Shown here one piece after another: positions 1 through 9,500 of a DNA stretch of 64,000 nucleotides; position 1 is the first letter of the stretch; every line of letters starts with the position of its first letter. The translations under genes and the position numbers were made by a program. The DNA comes from Paenibacillus peoriae. Its GTDB lineage: Bacteria; Bacillota; Bacilli; Paenibacillales; Paenibacillaceae. The stretch spans positions 2,198,001 to 2,262,000 of the forward strand of contig NZ_CP092831.1 of the NCBI RefSeq assembly GCF_022531965.1, given 5' to 3'. The notes under the pieces are model-generated. The model ran no database searches, was not told where the DNA came from, and saw only the letters and a program-made list of their open reading frames with translations.

Positions 1-538
1 AAAGAGTGCTGAGGAACGCATGCAAAAAGCAATCCAGGCATTGCAACGTGATCTTGCATCTTTGCGTGCAGGACGGGCGACACCAGCTTTACTGGACCGT
101 GTACAGGTAGAGTATTATGGTGCAATGACTCCAGTCAACCAACTGGCGAATATCAATACACCTGACAGCCGGACCTTGATGATTCAGCCTTGGGACAAAT
201 CTTCCTTGGCTGATATCGAGCGCGCTATACAAAAATCCGATTTAGGTTTGACACCTTCGAATGACGGTAACACCATTCGTCTTAGCATTCCTGCTTTGAC
301 GGAGGAGCGCAGAACTGACTTGGTGAAGTTGACAAAGAAGAACGGTGAAGAAGCGAAGATCGCTATTCGTAACATTCGTCGTGATGCCAATGATGACATC
401 AAAAAATTGGAGAAAAGTGATATTTCCGAGGACGAATCTCGTAAACATCAGGAAGATATCCAGAAAACAACTGATAAGTTTATCGCTGAAGTGGATAAAG
501 TTTTAGCTGCAAAAGAAAAAGAAATTATGGAAGTCTAA
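1..538 (+). CDS. frr: Ribosome recycling factor, 5' truncated by window edge
   Basis: RRF splits post-termination ribosomes together with EF-G in the cytoplasm. The frame is open from base 2 and reads [12 protein letters not shown] before the in-frame ATG at 20, which is internal to the family alignment; about 178 residues are visible of the usual ~185, so only a handful of N-terminal residues lie outside. Family hallmarks are present: [12 protein letters not shown] near the N-terminus, VEYYG, the IQPWDKS segment and the helical end with RNIRRDAND and [14 protein letters not shown] sequence. It heads the conserved frr-uppS-cdsA-dxr-rasP-proS-polC order of Bacillales; pyrH and tsf are expected just upstream. 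Confidence 0.97.
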   Translation, partial: KSAEERMQKAIQALQRDLASLRAGRATPALLDRVQVEYYGAMTPVNQLANINTPDSRTLMIQPWDKSSLADIERAIQKSDLGLTPSNDGNTIRLSIPALTEERRTDLVKLTKKNGEEAKIAIRNIRRDANDDIKKLEKSDISEDESRKHQEDIQKTTDKFIAEVDKVLAAKEKEIMEV

Positions 539-549
539 AAGATTGGCAG

Positions 550-580
550 CCCCTCCCTTACGGTGGGGTTTGTCTCTTTT
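550..580 (+). terminator. Weak hairpin plus T-rich tail after frr
   Basis: CCCCTCC (550-556) can pair with GGTGGGG (562-568) with one mismatch, followed by a T-rich stretch to 580. It may partly terminate or attenuate transcription between frr and uppS. The T tract is interrupted by G and C, so this is a weak call. Confidence 0.4.
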
Positions 581-622
581 CAAGCCTGAGGCACATTTTC
601 AGAGAATGCTGGAGGAACTGGA

Positions 623-1390
623 ATGATCAAACGGGTTCGGTCTTGGTGGAACGGGGAACAAAAACAGCAAACACCGGCCATTTCAAAAGACAATATTCCG
701 CAGCATGTTGCTGTCATCATGGATGGGAACGGCAGATGGGCCAAACGGATTGGAATGCCGCGGATTGTAGGGCACCAAAATGGAATGAAGGCAGTGAAAC
801 GCACAGCAATTGCGGCGGATGAACTGGGTATTAAGTATTTGACTTTGTTTGCATTTTCAACTGAAAATTGGACGCGTCCAAAGGACGAAGTTGATTTTCT
901 AATGCGCTTACCGCAGGAATTTCTGGCTATTGAGCTAGATGAGTTGATTGAAAAAAATGTGCAAGTACGTATGATGGGCAATAAAGAACATTTACCTTCC
1001 CATACCGTTGAAGCGCTGACTGAAGCGACTCGACGAACTGAAAATAATACCGGACTTGTTCTTAATTTTGCATTAAATTATGGAAGTCGGTTGGAAATCA
1101 CCGAATGCATGCAAACATTGGGCCGTCAAATTGCGGATGGGAAGCTTAAATCGGAAGATATAACATCTGAGCTGATCGGTAGTACGTTGCTTTCTAGCGG
1201 TATGCCAGACCCTGATTTACTGATTCGAACAAGCGGTGAGCTTAGACTTAGTAATTTTATGCTCTGGCAGCTTGCCTACAGTGAGTTGTGGTTTACTGAT
1301 ATTTATTGGCCTGAGTTTAAGAAAGAACACTTATACGAAGCAGTGATCGAATATCAGCAAAGAACACGACGGTATGGCGGACTGAAGTAA
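623..1390 (+). CDS. uppS: Undecaprenyl diphosphate synthase (cis-prenyltransferase)
   Basis: Adds cis-isoprene units from IPP to farnesyl diphosphate to give the C55 carrier lipid for cell-wall synthesis. The catalytic Asp motif MDGNGRWAKR lies at residues 33-42 with D34; FSTENWTRP and the C-terminal RTSGE...LSNFMLWQ, ELWFTDIYWPEF motifs are all intact. Its 255 residues are normal for the family. The ATG at 623 has a GGAGG-type ribosome site about 10 bases upstream (GCTGGAGGAACTGG). cdsA follows after 17 bases, so the two are very probably co-transcribed. Confidence 0.97.
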   Translation: MIKRVRSWWNGEQKQQTPAISKDNIPQHVAVIMDGNGRWAKRIGMPRIVGHQNGMKAVKRTAIAADELGIKYLTLFAFSTENWTRPKDEVDFLMRLPQEFLAIELDELIEKNVQVRMMGNKEHLPSHTVEALTEATRRTENNTGLVLNFALNYGSRLEITECMQTLGRQIADGKLKSEDITSELIGSTLLSSGMPDPDLLIRTSGELRLSNFMLWQLAYSELWFTDIYWPEFKKEHLYEAVIEYQQRTRRYGGLK

Positions 1391-1407
1391 ATGGAGGATG
1401 AAAGCCG

Positions 1408-2199
1408 TTGAGACAGAGATTAATTACCGGTATTCTGGCAGGCATATTCTTTTTGGCGATGGTCCTGTGGGGCGGCTTGGCCTACCATTTGCTTATATTG
1501 GCGATGGCCCTAATCGGATTTTATGAGTTCGCACGAATGACGCAGGTATCTCCTTTTGGAGGTACAGCAATACTTGGATACGTAAGCATATTAGCTTTTG
1601 TATTCCCGTATGAACCTTTTGGCTTGCACTCACCCTTACCCTTTGCCAGTATGCTTTGGCTGGTAATGATAGCTTTTATGATCATCACGGTAGGAACAAA
1701 AAATAAAATCCCGATTCAAACGGTAGCTATATTATTTCTTGGTACCGTTTATATAGGGTTTGGATTTTCGTATATTGCGGAATCACGTCATATGGAACAT
1801 GGACTATTATGGACATTTTTATTATTGGCTTGTATTTGGGCAAGTGATGCAGGGGCATATTTTGTAGGCAAAATGGCAGGAAAGACGAAATTATGGCCTG
1901 CGATCAGTCCGAATAAAACGGTCGAAGGATCCATTGGCGGCATCGTTTTAGCGTTGGTTATAGCTCTTGTATTCGCTGGATTATCGGGTGGACTGCTGCC
2001 ATGGGGCAAAGCCATCGGCATCGGTTTGTCATGTGCAGTTGTGGGACAACTGGGCGATTTGGTACAATCTGCATACAAACGAGTGTACGGCATTAAAGAT
2101 TCCGGTAATCTGCTGCCAGGGCACGGTGGTATACTAGACCGTTGCGACAGCTGGATTGTCGTTTTTCCATTTGTACATATGCTGATGCTGCTTCCATGA
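1408..2199 (+). CDS. cdsA: Phosphatidate cytidylyltransferase (CDP-diglyceride synthase)
   Basis: Makes CDP-diacylglycerol from phosphatidate and CTP in the membrane, the branch point for phosphatidylglycerol (pgsA at 44364 uses its product). The protein has 263 residues and is almost entirely hydrophobic with about seven or eight membrane helices. The family signature is clear near the C-terminus: SPNKTVEGSIGG, GQLGDLVQSAYKR and HGGILDRCDS (the usual form has F in place of C). Translation starts at a TTG at 1408 behind GGAGGATG. It follows uppS closely. Confidence 0.95.
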   Translation: MRQRLITGILAGIFFLAMVLWGGLAYHLLILAMALIGFYEFARMTQVSPFGGTAILGYVSILAFVFPYEPFGLHSPLPFASMLWLVMIAFMIITVGTKNKIPIQTVAILFLGTVYIGFGFSYIAESRHMEHGLLWTFLLLACIWASDAGAYFVGKMAGKTKLWPAISPNKTVEGSIGGIVLALVIALVFAGLSGGLLPWGKAIGIGLSCAVVGQLGDLVQSAYKRVYGIKDSGNLLPGHGGILDRCDSWIVVFPFVHMLMLLP

Positions 2200-2203
2200 G
2201 TCT

Positions 2204-2301
2204 ATTGATTACAGTTTATGCTCAGGCTAATCTCTATGCTGCTCACTCTGCGCTACTAGAAGGTTGGAACTAGTAGCATAGCTGCCTGAATAATAATCAA
2301 T
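2204..2301. other. Nested imperfect palindrome between cdsA and dxr
   Basis: Four nested complementary pairs can be read: ATTGATT (2204-2210) with AATCAAT (2295-2301), TCAGGC (2222-2227) with GCCTGA (2284-2289), CTATG (2234-2238) with CATAG (2277-2281), and GCTACTAG (2252-2259) with CTAGTAGC (2270-2277); the last two share base 2277, so one of them gives up a pair. Together they form one long branched or bulged hairpin spanning nearly the whole gap. No T tract follows, so it is not a standard terminator. It could be an mRNA stability or processing element or a small repeated element. Confidence 0.5.
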
Positions 2302-2344
2302 GAGCTCCTGGATAAAAGTGATTTTCAGGATAGGAAGGTGCATC

Positions 2345-3484
2345 ATGAAAAGAATTACGGTACTTGGTTCAACCGGATCTATTGGAACTCAAACGCTGGA
2401 TGTAGTGTCCATGCACCCGGATCAGTTTACTGTTGAGGCTTTAGCAGGTGGTTCTAATATAAAGTTACTTGCTGAGCAGGCGCATCTTTATAAACCCAAA
2501 AAAGTGTCTGTGGGTACTCGGCAGTTGGCGGATGAAATTCGTCCTTTACTGCCTTCTGGAATGGATCTGTATTGGGGAAATGAAGGACTCATTGAGCTTG
2601 CTGCGAACACGGAGGCGGATATGGTTGTGACGGCTGTAATGGGCAGTGTCGGATTGCACTCCACGCTGGCCGCGATTGAGGCTGGAAAACAGATCGGTTT
2701 GGCCAATAAGGAAACACTGGTTACTGCTGGTCATCTGGTCACAGCGCGGGCTCGGGCGAAAGGAGTGCCGTTGCTGCCGATTGACAGTGAGCATTCAGCT
2801 ATTTTCCAATGCTTGAATGGTGAGCGTATGAAAGATGTGGCACATATTACACTCACAGCATCAGGGGGTTCTTTTCGAGATTTGACAAGAGAACAGTTGC
2901 GTGAAGTTACCGTGGAAGATGCACTCAAGCATCCCAATTGGTCAATGGGGGCCAAAATCACGATTGATTCAGCAACGATGGTAAACAAGGGGCTGGAAGT
3001 CATTGAGGCGCATTGGCTATTCGGACTTGATTATGAGCAGATTCATGTGTTGCTTCATCCGGAAAGCATTATTCATTCCTATGTTGAGTTTCAGGATACA
3101 AGCATTGTTGCTCAACTTGGGAATCCGGACATGAGAGTACCCATTCAATATGCTTTGACTTATCCTGAGCGTATGAAGTCCCCGGCGAAGCCGTTGTCAC
3201 TGGCTGAAGTGGGTAGACTCCATTTTAAGGAAATGGACTATAATCGTTTTCCTTGTTTAAGGCTTGCCTTCGAATGTGGTAAAATGGGTGGTACAGCACC
3301 GACCGCATTTAATGCAGCTAATGAGATTGCTGTTGCCCGTTTCCTGCGTGGAGAAATTTCTTTTCTGCATATTGAAGCTATTATTGAACGTGTGCTGGAG
3401 CGGCATGTCAATGTGGCTAATCCTGATCTGTCTGCGATTGAAGCATGTGACGGAGAGACTCGTAGCATAGCCACGGGGTTGTAG
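2345..3484 (+). CDS. dxr: 1-deoxy-D-xylulose 5-phosphate reductoisomerase
   Basis: Second enzyme of the MEP isoprenoid pathway: converts DXP to 2-C-methyl-D-erythritol 4-phosphate with NADPH and a divalent metal. The N-terminus carries the NADPH loop [16 protein letters not shown], the metal-binding [11 protein letters not shown], and [21 protein letters not shown] follow in the right order. The open frame reaches back to 2300, but the ATG at 2345 gives a protein beginning [14 protein letters not shown], matches the family N-terminus and has AGGAAGG just upstream; that gives 379 residues. It supplies the same isoprenoid route that UppS (623) draws on. Confidence 0.96.
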   Translation: MKRITVLGSTGSIGTQTLDVVSMHPDQFTVEALAGGSNIKLLAEQAHLYKPKKVSVGTRQLADEIRPLLPSGMDLYWGNEGLIELAANTEADMVVTAVMGSVGLHSTLAAIEAGKQIGLANKETLVTAGHLVTARARAKGVPLLPIDSEHSAIFQCLNGERMKDVAHITLTASGGSFRDLTREQLREVTVEDALKHPNWSMGAKITIDSATMVNKGLEVIEAHWLFGLDYEQIHVLLHPESIIHSYVEFQDTSIVAQLGNPDMRVPIQYALTYPERMKSPAKPLSLAEVGRLHFKEMDYNRFPCLRLAFECGKMGGTAPTAFNAANEIAVARFLRGEISFLHIEAIIERVLERHVNVANPDLSAIEACDGETRSIATGL

Positions 3485-3590
3485 GCTAATGTTGGGTTAG
3501 AAACGAAATGTGATTCTCTTGTGCGGGATCGGAGAATAATGATAATCTAGGAAGACAAACTCGATCTCATTGAAAGGGGAACGGAAACGA

Positions 3591-4862
3591 TTGGAAACGA
3601 TTCAAATAGTGTTGATGACGGTGCTCATGTTTTTCGTCATAGTGACGGTGCATGAATGGGGGCATTATTATTTTGCCAAGCGCGCCGGGATTCTGGTACG
3701 GGAGTTTGCGATCGGTTTCGGTCCGAAACTGTTTTCTTATAAAAGAAACGAGACGCGATTTACGTTGCGTTTGTTGCCGTTCGGTGGCTTTGCCCGCATG
3801 GCGGGAGAGGATCCGGAGGTTAATGAAATTGAGACCGGACAAACGATTGCTGTACGCCTAACGGATGACGTCGTTAAAACCATCTATCTGGATCAACTGG
3901 ATAATCGCAAGAATGTGGTGCGAGGCGAAGTGTTGGATATTGATCTGGAACAGTCATTAACTTTAAAATTGGATGTGGATGGCGAAGATCAGCAATACAC
4001 TGTGCACCCGCAAGCGATGATGGTAACCAAAGGACAATCCATACAGATTGCACCCAAGGATCGGCAGTATGGGAGTAAAACAGTAGGACAGCGTGCGTTG
4101 GCTATTTTTGCTGGACCACTGATGAATTTTATTCTTGCCTTTATTTTGTTTGGTCTGCATATTCAGATGGTCGGCATACAAGTGGACAACCCGACTTATG
4201 TCCAAATTAGTGAAATTACAGCAGGTATGCCTGCTGCTGAAGCTGATTTGCATAAGGGAGATATCATCGAATCGGTGAATGGAGTAGCCATTGGTGCGAA
4301 TGTTGAAAACATGATCAAACTGATTGCGGATTCTCAAGACAAGCCGATGAAGTGGACGGTTCGCCGTGATAATAAGACCTTTGATCTTACGATTACACCT
4401 CGTGCAATGGAAGGACAAAAGGGTGGCAAGGTGGGCATTGTGCCTGAACTTCCAAAACGCCAAGCAGGTGTGGGTGAAACGTTCAAATTTGCCGGACAAT
4501 CCATGGTCAGAACGACCGATATTATTTTCCAAGGATTTAGCCAGCTCATTCAACGTTTTTCTATCAATGACTTGGGAGGCCCGGTACGTACTTTTGAAGT
4601 GACGGGGCAAATTGCCAAGCAGGGGATTGAGCAGTTGACGTATTGGACTGCTATAATGAGTCTTTACCTGGGGATATTTAATTTATTGCCTATTCCGGCG
4701 CTGGATGGAAGCAGACTTGTTTTCCTTGGTGTGGAGGCGGTAAGAGGGCGTCCCGTTGATCCGAGCAGGGAAGGAATGGTCCATTTCGTTGGTTTTGCTA
4801 TGCTATTCCTGCTTATGATTGCGGTCACGTATAACGATATTTTACGCTTAATTAATGGTTAA
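3591..4862 (+). CDS. rseP: Site-2 intramembrane zinc metalloprotease RasP/RseP
   Basis: Membrane-embedded M50 protease that performs the second cut in regulated intramembrane proteolysis, for example of anti-sigma factors, and clears signal-peptide remnants. The zinc motif HEWGH is at residues 21-25 within the first membrane helix, a single PDZ domain occupies roughly 190-290 (ISEITAGMPAAEADL, KGDIIESVNG) and the third metal-ligand motif NLLPIPALDGSR is near the C-terminus. I favour the TTG at 3591, which has AAAGGGGA about 10 bases upstream and matches the family N-terminus; a TTG at 3570 would add seven charged residues. Position between dxr and proS is conserved in Bacillales. Confidence 0.94.
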   Translation: METIQIVLMTVLMFFVIVTVHEWGHYYFAKRAGILVREFAIGFGPKLFSYKRNETRFTLRLLPFGGFARMAGEDPEVNEIETGQTIAVRLTDDVVKTIYLDQLDNRKNVVRGEVLDIDLEQSLTLKLDVDGEDQQYTVHPQAMMVTKGQSIQIAPKDRQYGSKTVGQRALAIFAGPLMNFILAFILFGLHIQMVGIQVDNPTYVQISEITAGMPAAEADLHKGDIIESVNGVAIGANVENMIKLIADSQDKPMKWTVRRDNKTFDLTITPRAMEGQKGGKVGIVPELPKRQAGVGETFKFAGQSMVRTTDIIFQGFSQLIQRFSINDLGGPVRTFEVTGQIAKQGIEQLTYWTAIMSLYLGIFNLLPIPALDGSRLVFLGVEAVRGRPVDPSREGMVHFVGFAMLFLLMIAVTYNDILRLING

Positions 4863-4913
4863 TTAGAGACGGACTTATATAAAAACGGTCTGTATGGGAG
4901 GACATGCATTTCT

Positions 4914-6362
4914 ATGTCGAACGATAAACAGTTTGTCGAGGAAATTACGCCGCAGAGCGAAGATTTTTCCCGATGGTATATTGATGTTATTAAAAAAGCA
5001 GAACTGATGGATTATTCCCCTGTTCGCGGATGTATTGTATTCCGCCCCGATGGTTTTGAAATTTGGGAGCATATCAAGGAAGCCATGGATGTGCGCTTCA
5101 GAGAAACAGGTCACCGTAATGCCTATTTTCCAATGTTCATTCCAGAAAGCTTTTTTCAAAAGGAAAAAGAGCATGTTGAAGGGTTTAATCCTGAACTGCC
5201 TTGGGTAACCGAGGCTGGCGGGGAAAAGCTGGAAGAGCGTCTTGCAATTCGTCCGACTTCGGAAACCATGATTGGTCATATGTACTCCAAATGGATTCAA
5301 TCCTATCGTGATCTACCCGTGCTTATTAACCAATGGGCTAATGTAGTGCGTTGGGAAAAACGCACGCTGCCTTTCTTGCGCACAAGTGAATTTTTGTGGC
5401 AAGAAGGTCACACGGCCCATGAAACAGAAGAAGAAGCACGTGAAGAAACGATGAAAATGCTGGAAGTATACCGTGAGGTTATTGAGGAAGTTCTGGCTAT
5501 TCCGGTTATTACTGGACAGAAAACACCTTCTGAAAAGTTTGCAGGTGCGAAGGATACATTTTCACTGGAAGCGATGATGAAGGATGGACGGGCGGTACAA
5601 GCTGGGACCTCCCACTATATGGGAACTAATTTTGCCGTTGCATTTGACATTAAATATTTGAGTCGTGAAAACAACTTGGAATTCGCGCATACGACTTCAT
5701 GGGGAACAAGTACACGTTTGATCGGTGCCCTGATTATGGTCCATGGAGATGACCGTGGTCTGGCATTGCCTCCTAAAGTTGCGCCTACGCAGGTTATTAT
5801 GGTTCCAATTGGACCACCTAAGAAGCGTGATGCTGTTATCGCTCGTGCAGATGAACTATTTGCTGAGTTGAAACAAGCGGGAGTGCGTGTTAAAATGGAC
5901 GACCGCAGCGATGTAAGTCCAGGTTGGAAATTTAATGAATATGAAATGCGCGGTGTGCCGGTTCGTCTGGAAATCGGGCCGCGTGATATGGAAAACGGTG
6001 TCTGTGTGCTCGTATCCCGTATCAGCGGTGAGAAAAAAATCGTGCAGCAGGATAATCTGGTTGAGGAAGTACACGCGATGCTCGCACAGGTACAGCAGGA
6101 GATGTTTGATCGTGCGAAAAATTTCATGGAAGAAAACTTCTATTCCGTTGATACGCTGGATGAAATGAAGACTCTCATGGAAGAAAAACGCGGCTTTACT
6201 TTGGCAGGCTGGTGCGGATCTGAAGAATGTGAAGATAAAGTTAAAGAAGTGACAGGTGCTACAAGTCGTAATATACCGTTTAAAACAAACGAGCAAAAGT
6301 CCACATGTTTGTGCTGTGGCAAACCTGCCAAGCATACAGTAGTGTTCGCACGGGCGTACTAA
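4914..6362 (+). CDS. proS: Prolyl-tRNA synthetase, eukaryote/archaeal-type
   Basis: Class II synthetase charging tRNA-Pro with proline. At 482 residues it lacks the large editing insertion between motifs 2 and 3 of the ~565-residue bacterial type. Motif 2 is seen as NQWANVVRWEKRT...LRTSEFLWQEGH and motif 3 as GTSTRLIGALIMVHGDDRG. The C-terminal zinc-binding-like domain has paired cysteines (WCGSEEC, TCLCCGK) and the chain ends in FARAY; a terminal Tyr reaching the active site is known for the archaeal/eukaryotic-type enzymes. It occupies the exact locus where the bacterial-type proS sits in B. subtilis. ATG at 4914 with GGGAGGA upstream. Confidence 0.95.
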   Translation: MSNDKQFVEEITPQSEDFSRWYIDVIKKAELMDYSPVRGCIVFRPDGFEIWEHIKEAMDVRFRETGHRNAYFPMFIPESFFQKEKEHVEGFNPELPWVTEAGGEKLEERLAIRPTSETMIGHMYSKWIQSYRDLPVLINQWANVVRWEKRTLPFLRTSEFLWQEGHTAHETEEEAREETMKMLEVYREVIEEVLAIPVITGQKTPSEKFAGAKDTFSLEAMMKDGRAVQAGTSHYMGTNFAVAFDIKYLSRENNLEFAHTTSWGTSTRLIGALIMVHGDDRGLALPPKVAPTQVIMVPIGPPKKRDAVIARADELFAELKQAGVRVKMDDRSDVSPGWKFNEYEMRGVPVRLEIGPRDMENGVCVLVSRISGEKKIVQQDNLVEEVHAMLAQVQQEMFDRAKNFMEENFYSVDTLDEMKTLMEEKRGFTLAGWCGSEECEDKVKEVTGATSRNIPFKTNEQKSTCLCCGKPAKHTVVFARAY

Positions 6363-6566
6363 TATAGAAGTAGGGCAATACCACTATACTCACTTCATTC
6401 TCTTCGCTGACATGGTAACTGTTACGGGACAATGTCCCGAAGGATCTATGTGTCGTTGTGAAGAGGATTGAAGAGGGCTACGAAAAGCTTTTGCGGTCGG
6501 AGATGTTTTTGACGCAGAAGCTTTTCATGTTTTCAGAATGGTAGATTTGAAATTGGGGGGAGAGCC
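6363..6566 (+). other. proS-polC intergenic region with two hairpins
   Basis: No gene is visible. CGGGAC (6425-6430) and GTCCCG (6434-6439) form a small hairpin. A longer one pairs 6482-6494 (GAAAAGCTTTTGC) with 6514-6526 (GCAGAAGCTTTTC), 12 of 13 bases, across a 19-base loop. Neither has a convincing T tract after it. The polC ribosome site GGGGGGAG follows at 6557-6564. Confidence 0.5.
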
Positions 6567-9500
6567 ATGGGCGGAGCTGAAGAAAAGAGAAAGCGGCTGG
6601 AACTGCTAATGAAGCAAGTTGGGATGCCGGCGGGAGTGGTTGAACCTTATTTTTTGGACGGTTGGATTGACCAAGTGGAGATTAGCCGAACCAATAAGGA
6701 TTGGAACATCACCATTGCCAAGGAGACATTGGTCCCCGCTCAGGTGTATCGTACGTTCTGTATTCAAGTACAGGAAAAAATGAGTCACATCGCAAAAATT
6801 ACGTTCCGTTTTCAGTACAGTGAGCAGATTCAGCCTGGTGATATCATCAGTGAATACTGGAAACTTTTTCTAGAGTGGGTACATCGTGAGATTCCATCGG
6901 TTAACGGTTGGATGAATCGGGCTGTGCATGAGTGGGACGACGGTCTATTATTGCTAACGATGAGCGACGGTATGTCGTTGGAACTGGCGCGTAAAAAGCA
7001 GATAGATCAAGCTATCATCAAATTTTACGATAAATATTTCGGGCTTTCTATGCGCATTAAAGTCCAGGTGGGTGAAAGTAACCAGGAGGCGTTACAGCAA
7101 TTCCAAGAGAAAAAAATGCAGGAAGAACGCGAAGTCATTCAGCAGATGATGGAAAGTATGGAATCCGAAATGCCGCCTTTGGATGAAGAAGAAGGAGACG
7201 TACGGCTTCAATTCGGTTATGACATCAAAGAACCGGCTGTTCCGATGCAAGATATTCAGGACGAAGAGAAGAAAGTCACTTTACAAGGAACAATCTTCGG
7301 TTTGGATAGTAAAGAATTGCGCAATGGCAGCACGTTGTTTACGTATTATTTGACCGACTTTAGTGATTCCCTGCAAATGAAAATGTTTGCTAAAACTAAA
7401 GAAGATCTGAAGATCCTCAGCTTGTTGGCTAACGGGAAATGGGTCAAAGTACGGGGTCGAGTTGAATATGATCGTTTTATGCAAATTCCCGAGCTGGTTA
7501 TGATTCCCTCTGATCTAGTTGAAGTACAGGCTCCACCCACACGTAAGGATAAAGCAGAGGAAAAACGAGTCGAGTTCCATCTCCATACAAAGATGAGCGC
7601 AATGGATGCTGTTGCCTCGATTGATCAATACGTTAAAACAGCCGCCAAATGGGGGCACAAGGCGATTGCAGTCACCGACCATGGCGGAGTGCAGTGCTAC
7701 CCTGATGCTGCTAAGGCTGCAAAGAAAAACGGCATTAAAATGATCTACGGTGTTGAGGCCAATGTGGTTAATGATGCCGTTGAGGTTGTAATGCAGGCAC
7801 AGCCATTAAATTTGAAAACAGCGACTTATGTCGTTTTTGATATTGAAACCACCGGTTTATCGGTTACACAGAATAAAATCATTGAGATTGCAGCTGTGAA
7901 AATGCATGATGGCAAAGAAATTGATCGTTATGCTACCTTTGTCAATCCGCATGAGCGCATTCCATATAATATACAGCAACTGACCAACATTAACGATGAA
8001 ATGGTCAAGGACGCGCCGGATGTAGAACCTGTTATGAAGGAGTTTGTAGCTTTTGCTGGCGATGCTGTATTGGTTGCCCATAATGCGCGTTTTGATGTCG
8101 GTTTTATCCAGGCCACCCTTCGAAATATGGGTTTGCCTGAAATGACCAATCCGGTACTGGATACGCTCGAACTGGCTCGTTTACTGTTTCCAACAATGAA
8201 AAACCATCGTCTGAATACGCTGACGACCAAATATAAAGTGGCGCTCGAAAGCCATCACCGAGCCATTGACGATACAGTCGCACTGACTGAAGTGCTGAAT
8301 GGCTTGCTGAATGATGCGGAACAAATTAAGGGTTTAAAAATGCTCGATCGTCTGAATGATTATGTGGGTAAGGACTTATCGACCGTTCGTCCGTTTCACT
8401 GTTGTATTTATGCCCTCAATCCGATTGGTAAAAAAAATCTGTACAAGCTGGTTTCGATGTCTCATACCGAATATTTCAAGCGTGTGCCTTGCATTCCTAA
8501 ATCAAAATTGTCAGAAATGAGAGACGGACTGCTTATTATTTCTGGCTGCGAAAAAGGAGAGTTCTTCGAGGCTGTGTTGAACAAGTCCGAGGAAGAAGCC
8601 GAGGAAATAGCACAGTTTTATGATGTGTTGGAGATTCAACCTTTGACGATGTATATGCATTTAGTAGAAAAACAACTGGTAAGCGGGCCTGATGCTCTGA
8701 AAACGGCAATACGCAAAGTATGCGAAATTGGGCGGCGACTTGATAAGCCCGTAATTGCCACAGGCAATGTTCACTATTTGGAAACGCGCGATAAGTTGTA
8801 CCGTGATATTACGATACATGGCATTACGGGATTTAGTCCGCTAAAAGATATTCGTAAGCCTGATGCGCATTTACGCACCACAGACGAAATGCTGGCAGAA
8901 TTCGAGTTTTTGGGCGAGGAGAAAGCCTATGAAGTCGTTGTGAAGAATACCAGTGAGTTGGCGGATCGATTTGAGGAGCTGGAGTTGTTCCCTGACAAGC
9001 TGTTTACACCTTTGCTGGATGGGGCGGACGAGGAAATCCGTAACACTTGCTATGAGACGGCTAAATCTATCTATGGTGAGGAATTGCCCGAGGTGGTTGT
9101 AGCTCGCCTTGAAAAAGAACTGGAGCCGATTATTAAATACGGTTTCTCTGCCAACTATCTTATTTCCGAGCGCTTGGTTAAAAAGTCTAATAAGGATGGA
9201 TATCTGGTAGGTTCACGGGGGTCTGTTGGATCTTCTGTGGTCGCTACCTTCCTCGGTATTTCCGAGGTTAATCCACTGCCTGCACATTATATTTGCGGTA
9301 ATCCTGAATGCAGACATAGCGAATGGATTTTGGACGGTAGTGTGCCGAGTGGATTTGATTTGCCGGACAAAAATTGTCCGAATTGCGGCGGCAAACTGAA
9401 GGGTGAGGGACAGGATATTCCGTTTGAAACGTTTCTTGGGTTTAAGGGAGATAAAGTTCCCGATATTGACTTGAACTTCTCTGGCGAATATCAGCCTGTC

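Noticed and set aside
3963..4610. Antisense open frame opposite rseP
   Set aside because: Shadow of the conserved gene; no ribosome site or family signal.
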